DNA of 58,533 nt from the NCBI GenBank assembly GCA_937859835.1, contig CALMAN010000048.1, positions 1 to 58,533 on the forward strand, in the 5' to 3' direction. This document shows, one piece after another, positions 38,560 through 48,245 of the stretch (positions are counted from its first letter, which is position 1; each line of letters begins with the position of its first letter). The notes below the pieces were generated by a model. That model had not been told where the DNA came from. It saw only the letters and a list, made by a program, of their open reading frames with translations, and searched no databases. The stretch is from an uncultured Acidipila sp. Its GTDB lineage: Bacteria > Acidobacteriota > Terriglobia > Terriglobales > Acidobacteriaceae. The position numbers were made by a program, and so were the translations under genes.

Positions 38560-38720
38560 GGTTTCTTTGCTCCTTTTGTTTCGAAAGTTGCCTGAGCTTG
38601 CTGGTGTGGTCACGGCCTGCTGGTAGCCGCCGGAAGCGTCCTCGGACGCGATTCTATGCCGACGCGCATAGCTTTGTCCCCGGGGGCAGGCATACTTGAA
38701 GGACGAAGGATTGGAGCAGA

Positions 38721-39818
38721 ATGCCCCTGAACTGTGGAATTGTCGGCCTGCCGAATGTCGGCAAAAGCACTATCTTCAACGCCCTGACCTCGGCCAAAGC
38801 GCAGGCTGCCAACTATCCCTTTTGCACCATCGACCCCAACACGGGCGTGGTCACCGTGCCGGATGCGCGACTGCAAAAGATTGCGGCGTTGATCAAGCCC
38901 AAAAGCCTGGTTCCCACAACCATGGAGTTCATCGACATCGCCGGCCTGGTCGAGGGCGCGTCGAAAGGCGAAGGGCTGGGCAACCAGTTCCTGGGCCACA
39001 TCCGCGCGACCGACGCGATCGCGCACGTGGTCCGCTGCTTCGACGATCCGGAGGTTGTGCACGTCGCGGGCCAGGTCAATCCCCTCCATGACATCGACAT
39101 CATCAATACCGAGCTGCTGCTGGCCGATCTGGACACGGTCGAAAAGCGCTTCGCGAAAACCGAGCGGGCCGCCCGGTCCTCGACGGACCACCGGGTAAAG
39201 GCCGAGTACGTGGTGCTTCAAAAACTGCTGGCGGCGCTGAACGCGGGCAAGCCGGCACGCTCGGCTGAGCTGGCTGACGACGAACGGCTGATTGCGCGCG
39301 ACCTGTTTCTGATCACTGCCAAGCCGCAACTTTACGTCGCCAATGTCGACGAAGCCGGCTTGGCTGCGGGCAATGCGTACACAGCCGCCGTGGAGCAGCG
39401 CGCGGGCGAAGAAGCCAGCCAGGTGGTGCGCATCTCGGGCGCGCTGGAAAGCGAGATTGCGCAGCTTGAGCCCGAAGAGCGGGCAGAGTTCCTGGCCGAC
39501 ATGGGACTTGCGGAGCCAGGGCTTGACCGGCTCATCCACTCGGCTTACCGCCTGCTCCAGCTGATCACGTACTTCACGGCCGGGGTGCAGGAAGTGCGCG
39601 GCTGGACGCTCCGGCGCGGTACCAAGGCTCCGGGCGCGGCGGGCGTGCTCCACTCTGACTTCGAGAAGGGCTTTATCCGGGCCGATTGCTACGCCAGCGA
39701 CGACCTCCTTGCGCTTGGCAGCGAGCAGGCCGTCAAGGAAAAGGGCCTGCTGCGCTCGGAGGGCAAGGACTACGTCGTCAAGGACGGGGACATCCTGTTC
39801 TTCAAGTTCAACGTGTAA
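38721..39818 (+). CDS. ychF: YchF-family ATPase/GTPase
   Basis: [52 protein letters not shown]...[40 protein letters not shown]...[13 protein letters not shown]. Confidence 0.97.
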   Translation: MPLNCGIVGLPNVGKSTIFNALTSAKAQAANYPFCTIDPNTGVVTVPDARLQKIAALIKPKSLVPTTMEFIDIAGLVEGASKGEGLGNQFLGHIRATDAIAHVVRCFDDPEVVHVAGQVNPLHDIDIINTELLLADLDTVEKRFAKTERAARSSTDHRVKAEYVVLQKLLAALNAGKPARSAELADDERLIARDLFLITAKPQLYVANVDEAGLAAGNAYTAAVEQRAGEEASQVVRISGALESEIAQLEPEERAEFLADMGLAEPGLDRLIHSAYRLLQLITYFTAGVQEVRGWTLRRGTKAPGAAGVLHSDFEKGFIRADCYASDDLLALGSEQAVKEKGLLRSEGKDYVVKDGDILFFKFNV

Positions 39819-39868
39819 GGCCGGGGGCGCCTTTCCGGCCGGGGCGGCATCGCCGCATCTGTACAGGG

Positions 39869-40513
39869 ATGGCAACCTACCGAAGCGGCGAAACCACTGT
39901 CCGTATCGAGCAGATCGAGCCTGCGGCGTCGGATACGCAGCCCGCCCTGATCCTGCTGCACGGGTCTGGAGGCGCGGTCGGCTACTGGGCTGCGCGCTTC
40001 GGGCCGGCACTGGCTGCGCTTGGCATCGGGCTTTACGCGCCCCACTACTTCGACAAGACCGGCACCGGGCGCGCAACGGCTGAAATGATTCTGGATGGCC
40101 GCCACTTCCCTGCCTGGCTCACGGCCATTGAGGATGCGGTCGCCTATGCCGCGACCCGGCCTTCGGTCGACCCGAAGCGCATCGCTGTCCTCGGGGTGTC
40201 GCTGGGCGGCTACCTGGCCGTGGCGCTGGCCACGCAGAACCCAACAGTCCGCGCCGCGATCGAGCTTTCGGGCGGGCTGCCGCCCGGCTGGGAGCACCAG
40301 CTGCGCTCGTCCATGCCGCCCATCCTGATCCTGCACGGAGCCGACGATACCGTGGTTCCCGTGACCGAAGCCTACAAGCTGGAGCGGCTGCTCACCGAGA
40401 AAGGGGCGCCCCACGAGATCGAGATCTTCGCTGGGGAAACGCACTGGTTTTCGCAAGCCGCGCAGCCCCGGCTGCTGATGCGCTGCGCCTCGTTCCTGTC
40501 CGGCCTGCTGTAG
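39869..40513 (+). CDS. Dienelactone hydrolase-like alpha/beta hydrolase
   Basis: PALILLHGSGGAVGYWAA...IAVLGVSLGGYLAVALA (GxSxG)...PPILILHGADDTVVPVTEAYKLERLL. Confidence 0.92.
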   Translation: MATYRSGETTVRIEQIEPAASDTQPALILLHGSGGAVGYWAARFGPALAALGIGLYAPHYFDKTGTGRATAEMILDGRHFPAWLTAIEDAVAYAATRPSVDPKRIAVLGVSLGGYLAVALATQNPTVRAAIELSGGLPPGWEHQLRSSMPPILILHGADDTVVPVTEAYKLERLLTEKGAPHEIEIFAGETHWFSQAAQPRLLMRCASFLSGLL

Positions 40514-40586
40514 CGGCCTGCGGAGCGAAAAGCTAACCGCCGCTGCGCTTTGCCCATCTCACCACGGGGAAAGGCGGAAACAAAGC

Positions 40587-40919
40587 ATGGCAGACAAGGA
40601 AGCAGAGCCGACACAGGAGCCGGCCGGATTTACCAGCCACACGCGCAGCCTGGCAAGCGAGTACGCCCATGAGCAGGGATGGGGGCTCAACGAGGAGGAG
40701 CGTACCCGGGTGGCAGGCGAAAAGCAGGACTTTGAGGGCGGCACAGACTACGACTACGGAGCGCGCGACTTTGGCGATACCGCGGTCGACACCAGCGCTG
40801 TTGTCCCTTCGCCGGAAGCCGAAGCCTTTCTGAAAGGCACGTCTGAGGCGACGACCGAGGACGCGACCGAAAGCACGACCGAGACCACGCCCGAAAACAC
40901 GACGGGCAAAGGAGACTGA
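40587..40919 (+). CDS. Small acidic, probably disordered hypothetical protein with C-terminal TTE-type repeats
   Basis: MADKEAEPTQEPAGFTSHTRSLASEYAHEQGW...SEATTEDATESTTETTPENTTGKGD; RBS GGGGAAAGGCGG upstream; stop adjacent to the next start. Confidence 0.6.
   Translation: MADKEAEPTQEPAGFTSHTRSLASEYAHEQGWGLNEEERTRVAGEKQDFEGGTDYDYGARDFGDTAVDTSAVVPSPEAEAFLKGTSEATTEDATESTTETTPENTTGKGD
40848..40907. repeat. 12-bp degenerate tandem array, 5 units (GCGACGACCGAG-like)
   Basis: GCGACGACCGAG/GACGCGACCGAA/AGCACGACCGAG/ACCACGCCCGAA/AACACGACGGGC. Confidence 0.8.
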
Positions 40920-40921
40920 GG

Positions 40922-41188
40922 ATGTCCCAAACCAAAGCACACCCGGCAAGCATCGCCGGCAAGCCGAAGGACGCGAAAGAAGCAGCACCGGTACCGGATA
41001 GCGCCGAAGCCGCGATCCCCAACCCGGAGGGTAGCACCCATGCGCACTCGCACGCGGCGCACCTGGACACAGCGGGAACGCCCGAAACCAAGCCCGCAGC
41101 CATGCTTCGAGAAGATCGTGATCCAACCACGCTGAAGGAGCCGCCTCACCTTGTGAATCGCGCCGGCAAGGAGCACCGGCGCCAGTAA
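40922..41188 (+). CDS. Small hydrophilic hypothetical protein
   Basis: 88 aa, MSQTKAHPASIAGKPKDAKEAAPVPDSAEAAIPNPEGSTHAHSHAAHLDTAGTPETKPAAMLREDRDPTTLKEPPHLVNRAGKEHRRQ; preceded by GGAGACTGAGG. Confidence 0.6.
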   Translation: MSQTKAHPASIAGKPKDAKEAAPVPDSAEAAIPNPEGSTHAHSHAAHLDTAGTPETKPAAMLREDRDPTTLKEPPHLVNRAGKEHRRQ

Positions 41189-41207
41189 GGCGTGGAACAA
41201 TCGAATC

Positions 41208-42416
41208 ATGACCGGCGACCTGCAAAGCACCGTAGAGGAGCACGCGCAGGCCGCCGGTTTCGCCGCCGGAGGCATCGCCCCGATCCCCGCCCTCGATTCA
41301 GCCGAGGGTGAAGAGCAGGCAGCTTACTTCGCGGACTGGATCGCGCAGGGCTACGCCGGAGAGATGGAGTACCTGAAGCGCAAAGACGCGCTTGGCCGCT
41401 TTGTGCGCTCTTCGCTTGAGGTCGCGGTACCCTGGGCGCGATCCGTCATCGTGTGCGCGGCCCCCTATGGCGGGGGACCGGAATACCCGCTTTCCACCGA
41501 CCCGGCTCCCCCCGGCACAGGATGGATCGGCCGCTACGCCTGGTCTGGCAAGGAGGCACCAGCCGGCCCCCCGGTCCCCTCCGACTACCACAAGGTCCTG
41601 CTGCGACGATTGAAGCGCATGGAAGTCTCGCTGAAGGCGAGCCTGGGAGAGTTTGCGTCGTGGGCGTACGTGGACACCGGCCCGCTCGTCGAGCGTGCCT
41701 TCAGCGCCATGGCCGGCATCGGCTGGACGGGTAAAAACCTTTGCACGTTGAACCAGGAGCGAGGCTCGTTCTTCTTCCTGGGTGTGATCCTCACCAGTCT
41801 CGAGGTCCCGGGGGAGCTGCGTGCCACGCTCCCGGCTGATCGCTGCGGCTCCTGCACGCGCTGCCTGGATGCCTGCCCAACGGGCGCGCTCGTTGGGCCG
41901 CACCAGATGGATGCGAGCCGGTGCATCTCCTACCTGACCATTGAAAAGCGCGGCACCATTGACCCTGCACTGCGCGCCGGAATGGGCCGCCAGATCTTTG
42001 GCTGCGACATCTGTCAAGACGTTTGTCCGTGGAACACGCGCGCCCGCCGCAAGCCCGAACGCGCGACGGCGGACCCGGAGCTGCTGGTGCGCGAGCCGCT
42101 TGTGAATCCTCAGCTTTCCACCCTGGCCGCGCTTTCCGAGCCGGAGTGGGAAGCCCTGTTCTTTGGCTCGCCGGTGAAGCGTGCACGCTTCGCCGGGTTT
42201 CGCCGCAATCTGGCCATCGCCATGGGCAACAGCGGGGATCAAAGCGCCCTGCCCCAGCTGGGGCGATGGGCTTCGGCAGAGGAGCCGGACGCGACCCTGC
42301 GCGAGACGGCGCAGTGGGCGCTTGCCCGCGTGGAAGAAGTTCGAAGCCTTGCGGGAGGTTCCGGCGGTAACCAGAAGATGCATTCGCGCCAAGAAGAAGA
42401 CCCGGAGCTTGTGTAA
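41208..42416 (+). CDS. queG: Epoxyqueuosine reductase QueG
   Basis: RCGSCTRCLDACPTGALVGPHQMDASRCISYLTIEKRGTIDPALRAGMGRQIFGCDICQDVCPWNTRAR (two 4Fe-4S clusters). Confidence 0.96.
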   Translation: MTGDLQSTVEEHAQAAGFAAGGIAPIPALDSAEGEEQAAYFADWIAQGYAGEMEYLKRKDALGRFVRSSLEVAVPWARSVIVCAAPYGGGPEYPLSTDPAPPGTGWIGRYAWSGKEAPAGPPVPSDYHKVLLRRLKRMEVSLKASLGEFASWAYVDTGPLVERAFSAMAGIGWTGKNLCTLNQERGSFFFLGVILTSLEVPGELRATLPADRCGSCTRCLDACPTGALVGPHQMDASRCISYLTIEKRGTIDPALRAGMGRQIFGCDICQDVCPWNTRARRKPERATADPELLVREPLVNPQLSTLAALSEPEWEALFFGSPVKRARFAGFRRNLAIAMGNSGDQSALPQLGRWASAEEPDATLRETAQWALARVEEVRSLAGGSGGNQKMHSRQEEDPELV

Positions 42417-42537
42417 GCTCAAGCCTGTAAGCCTGCCGATCGCACCGGCCGATGACTCGTTCTCAAGGCAGGCCGAAAACTTCTTTTCCATGCAGGCCTA
42501 AAACTTCGCACGTTCTTTTCGAAAGGCACCTTCTCCC

Positions 42538-44253
42538 TTGGCAAGCTTCTCCGCTCGGTCCTGCGTTCTGCCTTTGCTTTGTTCTTCGCTGCTCTTCTTT
42601 GCGGGCTGCCACCACGCCGGTTCCCATCGAACCACCAGCGCGATCCAGGGAGCCTTGCACGCCGATGCAGACGCGGGCCACCTCGCATCGCTGCACTGGC
42701 CGGACTTTTCTGATTACAAGCTGCTGGTCCAGACGTTTTACAGTGGCCGGGATTGGAGCCCCGCCTGGGTGGATGGGCACAGGCCGACCCGGCAGGCCAT
42801 TGCGTTGACAAAGCTGTTTGCTGCCAGTGCGAGCAAAGGTCTCCATCCCGAAGACTACGATGCGTCGCTGTGGCAGCCGCGGTTCGACAGGCTTGCAAGC
42901 GCGAGCGACCAGCAGTTGGCTGAGTTCGACACAGCCCTGACGGTAAGCGCCATGCGCTACATCTCGGACCTGCACATCGGGCGCGTGAACCCGCAGCACT
43001 TCGCATTCGGCGTCAACGTACAAACAAAGAAGTATGACCTCCCTAGCTTTACGGCGCAGGTTGCCGACGCGAGCGACATCGGCGACGCGCTGAAGGGCGT
43101 GGAGCCGGATTCTCCGGAGTACCGAGACACCGAAAAAGCCCTTGCCGACTACCAGGCGCTGGCGCAAAAGGCGGGGAACCCGCAGCCTTTGCCTGTACCC
43201 GCGAAAGCGCTGAGCGTTGGCGCGCCCTACCCTGGAGCGCAGGCACTGGCCACCCGACTTGCGCTGCTCGGAGACATGGCGCCGGCGGCCGGCAACAGCA
43301 ATGGGCCCGTCGCTGACAGCACCTATACGCAAGCGATTGCCGCCGGCGTCACCAGCTTCCAGCTGCGGCACGGGCTCCCAAACGATGGCAGGCTGACGCC
43401 GCAAACGGTGGCCGCCTTGAATGTGCCGCTTCCTACGCGTGTGCACCAGCTTGAAGACACGCTGGAACGGCTGCGCTGGCTTGCGCCCGAGTACGCAAAC
43501 GCACCGATCGAGGTAAACATCCCGGAGTTTACCCTGCGCACGTTTGACGCCGAGCACAAGGAGCAGTTCGAGATGCGCGTCGTCGTGGGCCAGTCGCTTG
43601 AAGAAGACCACAAAACACCGGTGCTGGTGCAGGAGATGCGGTATGTGGTGCTGCGGCCTTTTTGGAACGTGACGCCGACCATCGTGAAAAAAGAGATTGT
43701 GCCGCATGTGGAAGCAAGCCGGGGCTACCTGGAAGCAAAGAACTTCGAGGTGATCGACCGGGCCGGAAAGCCGGTGCCCAACTGGTCCATGGCCGGGCTG
43801 GAACACGGCGAATACATGGTGCGTGAAAAACCCGGGCCGAAGAACTCGCTCGGTCTCGTTAAGTTCATGTTTCCGAACAAGCTGAACATTTACCTGCACT
43901 CAACCCCGGCTACGGAGTTGTTTGATCACACCCGTCGCGATTTTTCCCACGGCTGCATCCGCCTGCAGGAGCCGGAAAAGCTTGCTGATTGGGTGCTGCG
44001 TGATAACCCGGACTGGACCCCGGACAAGATTCACGATGCGATGGAGAATGGGGAAGACAACAAGATCGTGAATCTAAGTCACCCCATCCCGGTACGCATC
44101 TTTTATGAAACAGCGCGCGTCGGGGATGGTGGAAAGGTTTACTTCTTTGACGATATCTACGGGTACGACAAGGACATGGAAGATGTTCTGTCCAAGGGCG
44201 ACCCGTTTCCGGTAAACCCGGAGCCCAAGCAGGAGACAGGGGATACGGCATAG
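42538..44253 (+). CDS. L,D-transpeptidase, YcbB-like lipoprotein with peptidoglycan-binding domain
   Basis: Lipobox LLFFAGC; TSFQLRHGLPNDGRLTPQTVAALN; YLHSTPATELFDHTRRDFSHGCIRLQEPEKLADWVL (HXnSHGCIR catalytic motif). TTG start at 42538. Confidence 0.93.
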   Translation: MASFSARSCVLPLLCSSLLFFAGCHHAGSHRTTSAIQGALHADADAGHLASLHWPDFSDYKLLVQTFYSGRDWSPAWVDGHRPTRQAIALTKLFAASASKGLHPEDYDASLWQPRFDRLASASDQQLAEFDTALTVSAMRYISDLHIGRVNPQHFAFGVNVQTKKYDLPSFTAQVADASDIGDALKGVEPDSPEYRDTEKALADYQALAQKAGNPQPLPVPAKALSVGAPYPGAQALATRLALLGDMAPAAGNSNGPVADSTYTQAIAAGVTSFQLRHGLPNDGRLTPQTVAALNVPLPTRVHQLEDTLERLRWLAPEYANAPIEVNIPEFTLRTFDAEHKEQFEMRVVVGQSLEEDHKTPVLVQEMRYVVLRPFWNVTPTIVKKEIVPHVEASRGYLEAKNFEVIDRAGKPVPNWSMAGLEHGEYMVREKPGPKNSLGLVKFMFPNKLNIYLHSTPATELFDHTRRDFSHGCIRLQEPEKLADWVLRDNPDWTPDKIHDAMENGEDNKIVNLSHPIPVRIFYETARVGDGGKVYFFDDIYGYDKDMEDVLSKGDPFPVNPEPKQETGDTA

Positions 44254-44283
44254 GCCGGCTGTTGGCCCCGCAGACAGGGCAGA

Positions 44284-44874
44284 TTACATCAGGGTCCACT
44301 GCCGCACCGGACCTACATCCACGTGAACGAACTGCGAACGCGGATAGTAGCCGACGCCGCCCTGCCCGAGTGACAACGCAACCAGCTGCAGCATTTTGGT
44401 AGGGACACCAGGAACACGGATGTCAATGGCCTTGGACAGCATATGCTGCGAGTGCTCGGCAACACCGCGTCCATGCGTGCGCAGATAGTTGTTGCTCCAC
44501 GGTGTGCGGTACCCACAGACGATCTGGATGGTGCCGTTTGGCCGGTGAAGCTTTTCCATGATCTGGTGCAGAACATCAAACTCATGGGGATCATAGTTTG
44601 CTTCGTCGTTGGTGCGATGGTCGCGCAGGAAGTGATTCAGCATGGCGAGTGCGGAAGGAACATACTGATTGCCTACGCGGTAGGTGACGTCCAGCGATTC
44701 GCCTGTGTGCAGGTGATACATGCGGAGGTGGTACTGCTCGGTTGCGTTTGAAACCGGATCGAGCGGCGCCGGCGTGGGAGCCGAAGGCGTGTCGGCCTGG
44801 ACCGGACGGCTGCCCGCGGCAGTTGCCAGCAGCAGAGTGCACAAAGCGAGTGCTTTCGAGCTTGAAAACGCCAT
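44284..44874 (-). CDS. DUF882/YcbK-like (peptidase M15-type) protein
   Basis: LRMYHLHTGESLDVTYRVGNQYVPSALAMLNHFLRDHRTNDEANYDPHEFDVLHQIMEKL...VCGYRTPWSNNYLR...HSQHMLSKAIDIRVPGV...GGVGYYPRSQFVHVDVGPVRQW. Confidence 0.92.
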   Translation of the reverse strand: MAFSSSKALALCTLLLATAAGSRPVQADTPSAPTPAPLDPVSNATEQYHLRMYHLHTGESLDVTYRVGNQYVPSALAMLNHFLRDHRTNDEANYDPHEFDVLHQIMEKLHRPNGTIQIVCGYRTPWSNNYLRTHGRGVAEHSQHMLSKAIDIRVPGVPTKMLQLVALSLGQGGVGYYPRSQFVHVDVGPVRQWTLM

Positions 44875-44999
44875 GTATGTGTCTCCTGTGTGTGCGCGCA
44901 ACCGCGGGCGCCGGTCCAACTTCGGTTTGGGTTATTTTACCCGTACTCCCCTAATTGAGAACACGAAATCGAGAGCAGACGGCCGGATGCGGCAGGAGC

Positions 45000-47900
45000 T
45001 TAGTGAAAGTTGTGCGACTGCATCGGCGCCTCGCTTACCGCCAGCAGCTGCAGCCGTTCAGCACGAACATGCACCACTCCATTGTCATTCTGCAAACAAC
45101 CCTCCACCAGGAGAAACTTGCCGCCCGTCACCAGGAGGCGCTCCTGCTCGTACAGCTCCGGATGCACCACTACATTGCTGATGCCGGTTTCATCTTCCAG
45201 CGACAAAAAGATAAACCCGCTGGCTGTACCCGGGCGCTGCCTGGCGATGACGCACCCGGCTGCATGGACGTATGTGCCGTTGCGCGTGCGAGACAGCTCC
45301 CAGGCAGTAAGAACCCCGGCGCCTCGTAAACGTTGCCGATGATAGTGGAGCGGATGCGGACCAGTGGTTACCCCGGTTCCACCAAAATCCGCCACCAGCC
45401 GTTCTTCCGTGCTCATCTGCCGCAAAGGTGAGGGCTTGTCACTTCCGCCGCTCGCCGAGGGCTGTTCCAGCAATGGGCCGGCAGGGCGGCCGGCCTGCTC
45501 CACCTGCCACAGCGCATCGCGCCGGTGTTCTACAGCGCCCAGCGCGTTCAAGGCGCCGATGCGTGCCAGCTGCACCAGCTCGCTGCGCGCCAGGCCTGGT
45601 CCCGCACGGTTGGCGGCGCCGGTGCGGGCGGCCAGGTCGTCGACGCTTGCGAACAAGCCATGCGCTTCCCGGTTTTCGACAAGGACGGCTGCGGCTGCGG
45701 CGCGCAGCCCCTTGGCATACATAAGGCCCAGGCGCAGCGAGCTGGTTCCGTCCAGCTCACGTTCCAGGGTGCACTGCCAGCGCGAGTGCTGCACACAGAT
45801 GGGCTTGATGCGCAGCCCATGCCGCTGCGCGTCCTTGACAAGGACGGCGGGCATGTAGAAGCCCATCGGTTGATTGTTCAACATCGCCGCCGTAAACGCC
45901 GGGAGGTAGTGCACCTTGAAAAAGGCCGAGGCATACGCGATCAAGGCAAAGCTGGCGGCGTGGCTTTCCGGAAACCCGTACAAGGCAAAGGACGACACGC
46001 TATTGATAATGTGCTCCTGGGTCGGCGCGTCGAGCCCTTTGGCTGTCATCCCCGCGCGCAGCTTCACGACCAGCTGGTCCATGCGCTCGCGCGAGCGGCG
46101 CATGCCCACGGCACGACGCAGTTCCTCGGCTTCTTCCCCGGTAAAATCAGCCGCGATCATGGCCATGCGCAGCAGCTGCTCCTGAAACAGCGGCACGCCC
46201 AGGGTACGGCGCAGCACCGGCTCGAGCGAAGGGTGCGGGTAGGTTACCGGCTCGCGCCCTTGCCTGCGGCGCATGTAGGGGTGCATCATCTTGCCAACAA
46301 TCGGTCCCGGACGAATGATGGCGACCTGCACAACAATGTCGTAAAAGCAGCGCGGCATGTTGCGCGGCAGGCTTGCCATTTGCGCCCGGCTTTCCACCTG
46401 AAACATGCCCACGGTATCGGCGCGGCAGAGGGTGTCGTACACAGCCTTGTCCTGGTCCGGCAACGCATGGAGGCTGTACTCCTGGCCGGTGGTGCTGCGT
46501 ACCAGCTCGATCGTGTCCTTGATCACTGCCATCATGCCCAGCCCCAGCAGGTCGACCTTGACCAGACCCATGTCCGAGCAGTCTTCCTTGTCCCACTGGA
46601 TAACAGTGCGGCCCGGCATCGACGCGCGCTCAATCGGCACTACCTGGTTCAGCAGCCCCTGGCAGATGACCATGCCGCCCGAGTGCTGCCCCAGGTGCCG
46701 AGGCAGATCCTGTAACTGCAGACATAAGTCAAGATAAGTGGCAATCCGCGGATGCCGCAGGTCAAACCCGGCCTGCGCGAACTGGTTCGGCATGGTGTCG
46801 GTTTCGGCCTTCCATTCCCAGTGCCCGACCAGGCTCGACAAGCGATGGAGCGTGTCTTCATCGAAGCCCAGCACCTTGCCGACTTCACGCGCGGCCGAGC
46901 GGCCGCGATAGGTGATCACGTTGGCCGTCATTGCGGCACCCAGCTCGCCGTACCGCTGGTAGATGTACTGGATCGCCTCCTCGCGCTTGTCACCGGATGG
47001 CAGATCAAGGTCGATGTCGGGCCACTCGCCGCGATTCTCATTGAGGAAACGCTCAAACAAGAGCTCCATCCTGATCGGATCGACAGCGGTAATCTCAAGC
47101 GCATAACAAACAACGGAGTTGGCCGCCGAACCGCGTCCCTGGATCAGGATGTCGTGCTCCTGGCAAAAACGCACCATGTCCCAGACGATAAGAAAGTAGC
47201 CTTCAAAGCCAAGCCTTTCAATCAGGGCCAGCTCTGTGTCGGCCTGTTTGCGGGCGGCAGCAAACAGGTGCTTCGACAGCTCGCTCGAATACCGTTTGCG
47301 AAGACCTTCCGCAACGCGCTTTTGTAGAAACGACGCCATGCTGTCACCCGGCGGCACCGGGTAGCGCGGAAACTCATAGCCGAGCTTGTCGAGCGTGAAC
47401 TCGAGCCGCGCTGAAATGTCCAGCGTGCTGGCAAGGGCATCCGGAAGATCGGCAAACAGCCCGTGCATCTCGGCCGCAGAGCGCAGGTGCCGCTCCCCGT
47501 TGCGCGCCAGCAGGCGTCCTGCGGTTTCCAGGGTTACGTGATGCCGGATGCTTGTAAACACGTCAAGCAGCGGGCGCTCGTCCCGGGTGGCATAGCGCAC
47601 ACCATTGGTTGCCACCAGCGGCAGCTGCAGCGAGCGCGCAAGCCGCACGGCTGCCTGGTTGCGCCACTCCTCGTCGCGCTCGTAGTGCCGCTGCACTTCC
47701 ACATACACGTTGCCGCGGCCGTAGATGGCGCACAGCTGCTCAAGCAGCCTGCGCGCTTGCCGCTCGCCGCCCTCCCGCAGTGCCGCGTGGAGTGGGCCTT
47801 CCTCGCCGCCGGTCATGCAAAGCAATCCGGCTGAAAACTCTTCCAGATCGAGCAGCGTTACCGAGCCTTCTTCCTTGCCCGGCTCCCGCAGCTTCATCCG

Positions 47901-48245
47901 GGTAACCATGCGGCACAGGTTGCTGTAGCCTGTGTGCGAGCAGCAAAGCACGGGCAGGCGCGGAAGTACCTTGCCCTCTTCTGCAGCTCCCCCAAGCTCC
48001 AGGCCAGGTCTTACGGTAAGTTCCGCGCCGAAATGTGTGCGTACTTTGGGGCCACCAGATTGTTCCAGGGCAGCGGCCTTGCTGTGGAACCGCGCCGCGC
48101 CGTACACACCATTGCGGTCGAGCAGCGCAAGGGCCGGCAGCTCCAGCTCGGCGGCGCGCGTGATGAGGTTTTCCGGCAACGTCGCCGCGCCCAAAAAGGA
48201 AAACGCGCTCGCGCAGTGCAGTTCCGCGTAGAGCTGCCTAGTCAT
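45000..48245 (-). CDS. dnaE2: Error-prone DNA polymerase III alpha-like subunit (DnaE2)
   Basis: YAELHCASAFSFLGAATLPENLITRAAELELPALALLDRNGVYGAARFH...DILIQGRGSAANSVVCYALEITAVDPIRMELLFERFLNENRGEWPDIDLDLPSGDKREEAIQYIYQRYG. Confidence 0.96.
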   Translation of the reverse strand: MTRQLYAELHCASAFSFLGAATLPENLITRAAELELPALALLDRNGVYGAARFHSKAAALEQSGGPKVRTHFGAELTVRPGLELGGAAEEGKVLPRLPVLCCSHTGYSNLCRMVTRMKLREPGKEEGSVTLLDLEEFSAGLLCMTGGEEGPLHAALREGGERQARRLLEQLCAIYGRGNVYVEVQRHYERDEEWRNQAAVRLARSLQLPLVATNGVRYATRDERPLLDVFTSIRHHVTLETAGRLLARNGERHLRSAAEMHGLFADLPDALASTLDISARLEFTLDKLGYEFPRYPVPPGDSMASFLQKRVAEGLRKRYSSELSKHLFAAARKQADTELALIERLGFEGYFLIVWDMVRFCQEHDILIQGRGSAANSVVCYALEITAVDPIRMELLFERFLNENRGEWPDIDLDLPSGDKREEAIQYIYQRYGELGAAMTANVITYRGRSAAREVGKVLGFDEDTLHRLSSLVGHWEWKAETDTMPNQFAQAGFDLRHPRIATYLDLCLQLQDLPRHLGQHSGGMVICQGLLNQVVPIERASMPGRTVIQWDKEDCSDMGLVKVDLLGLGMMAVIKDTIELVRSTTGQEYSLHALPDQDKAVYDTLCRADTVGMFQVESRAQMASLPRNMPRCFYDIVVQVAIIRPGPIVGKMMHPYMRRRQGREPVTYPHPSLEPVLRRTLGVPLFQEQLLRMAMIAADFTGEEAEELRRAVGMRRSRERMDQLVVKLRAGMTAKGLDAPTQEHIINSVSSFALYGFPESHAASFALIAYASAFFKVHYLPAFTAAMLNNQPMGFYMPAVLVKDAQRHGLRIKPICVQHSRWQCTLERELDGTSSLRLGLMYAKGLRAAAAAVLVENREAHGLFASVDDLAARTGAANRAGPGLARSELVQLARIGALNALGAVEHRRDALWQVEQAGRPAGPLLEQPSASGGSDKPSPLRQMSTEERLVADFGGTGVTTGPHPLHYHRQRLRGAGVLTAWELSRTRNGTYVHAAGCVIARQRPGTASGFIFLSLEDETGISNVVVHPELYEQERLLVTGGKFLLVEGCLQNDNGVVHVRAERLQLLAVSEAPMQSHNFH

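Noticed and set aside
45525-46715. 396-aa plus-strand ORF antisense to dnaE2
   Set aside because: DnaE2 motifs are unambiguous on the minus strand; the antisense product is low-complexity.
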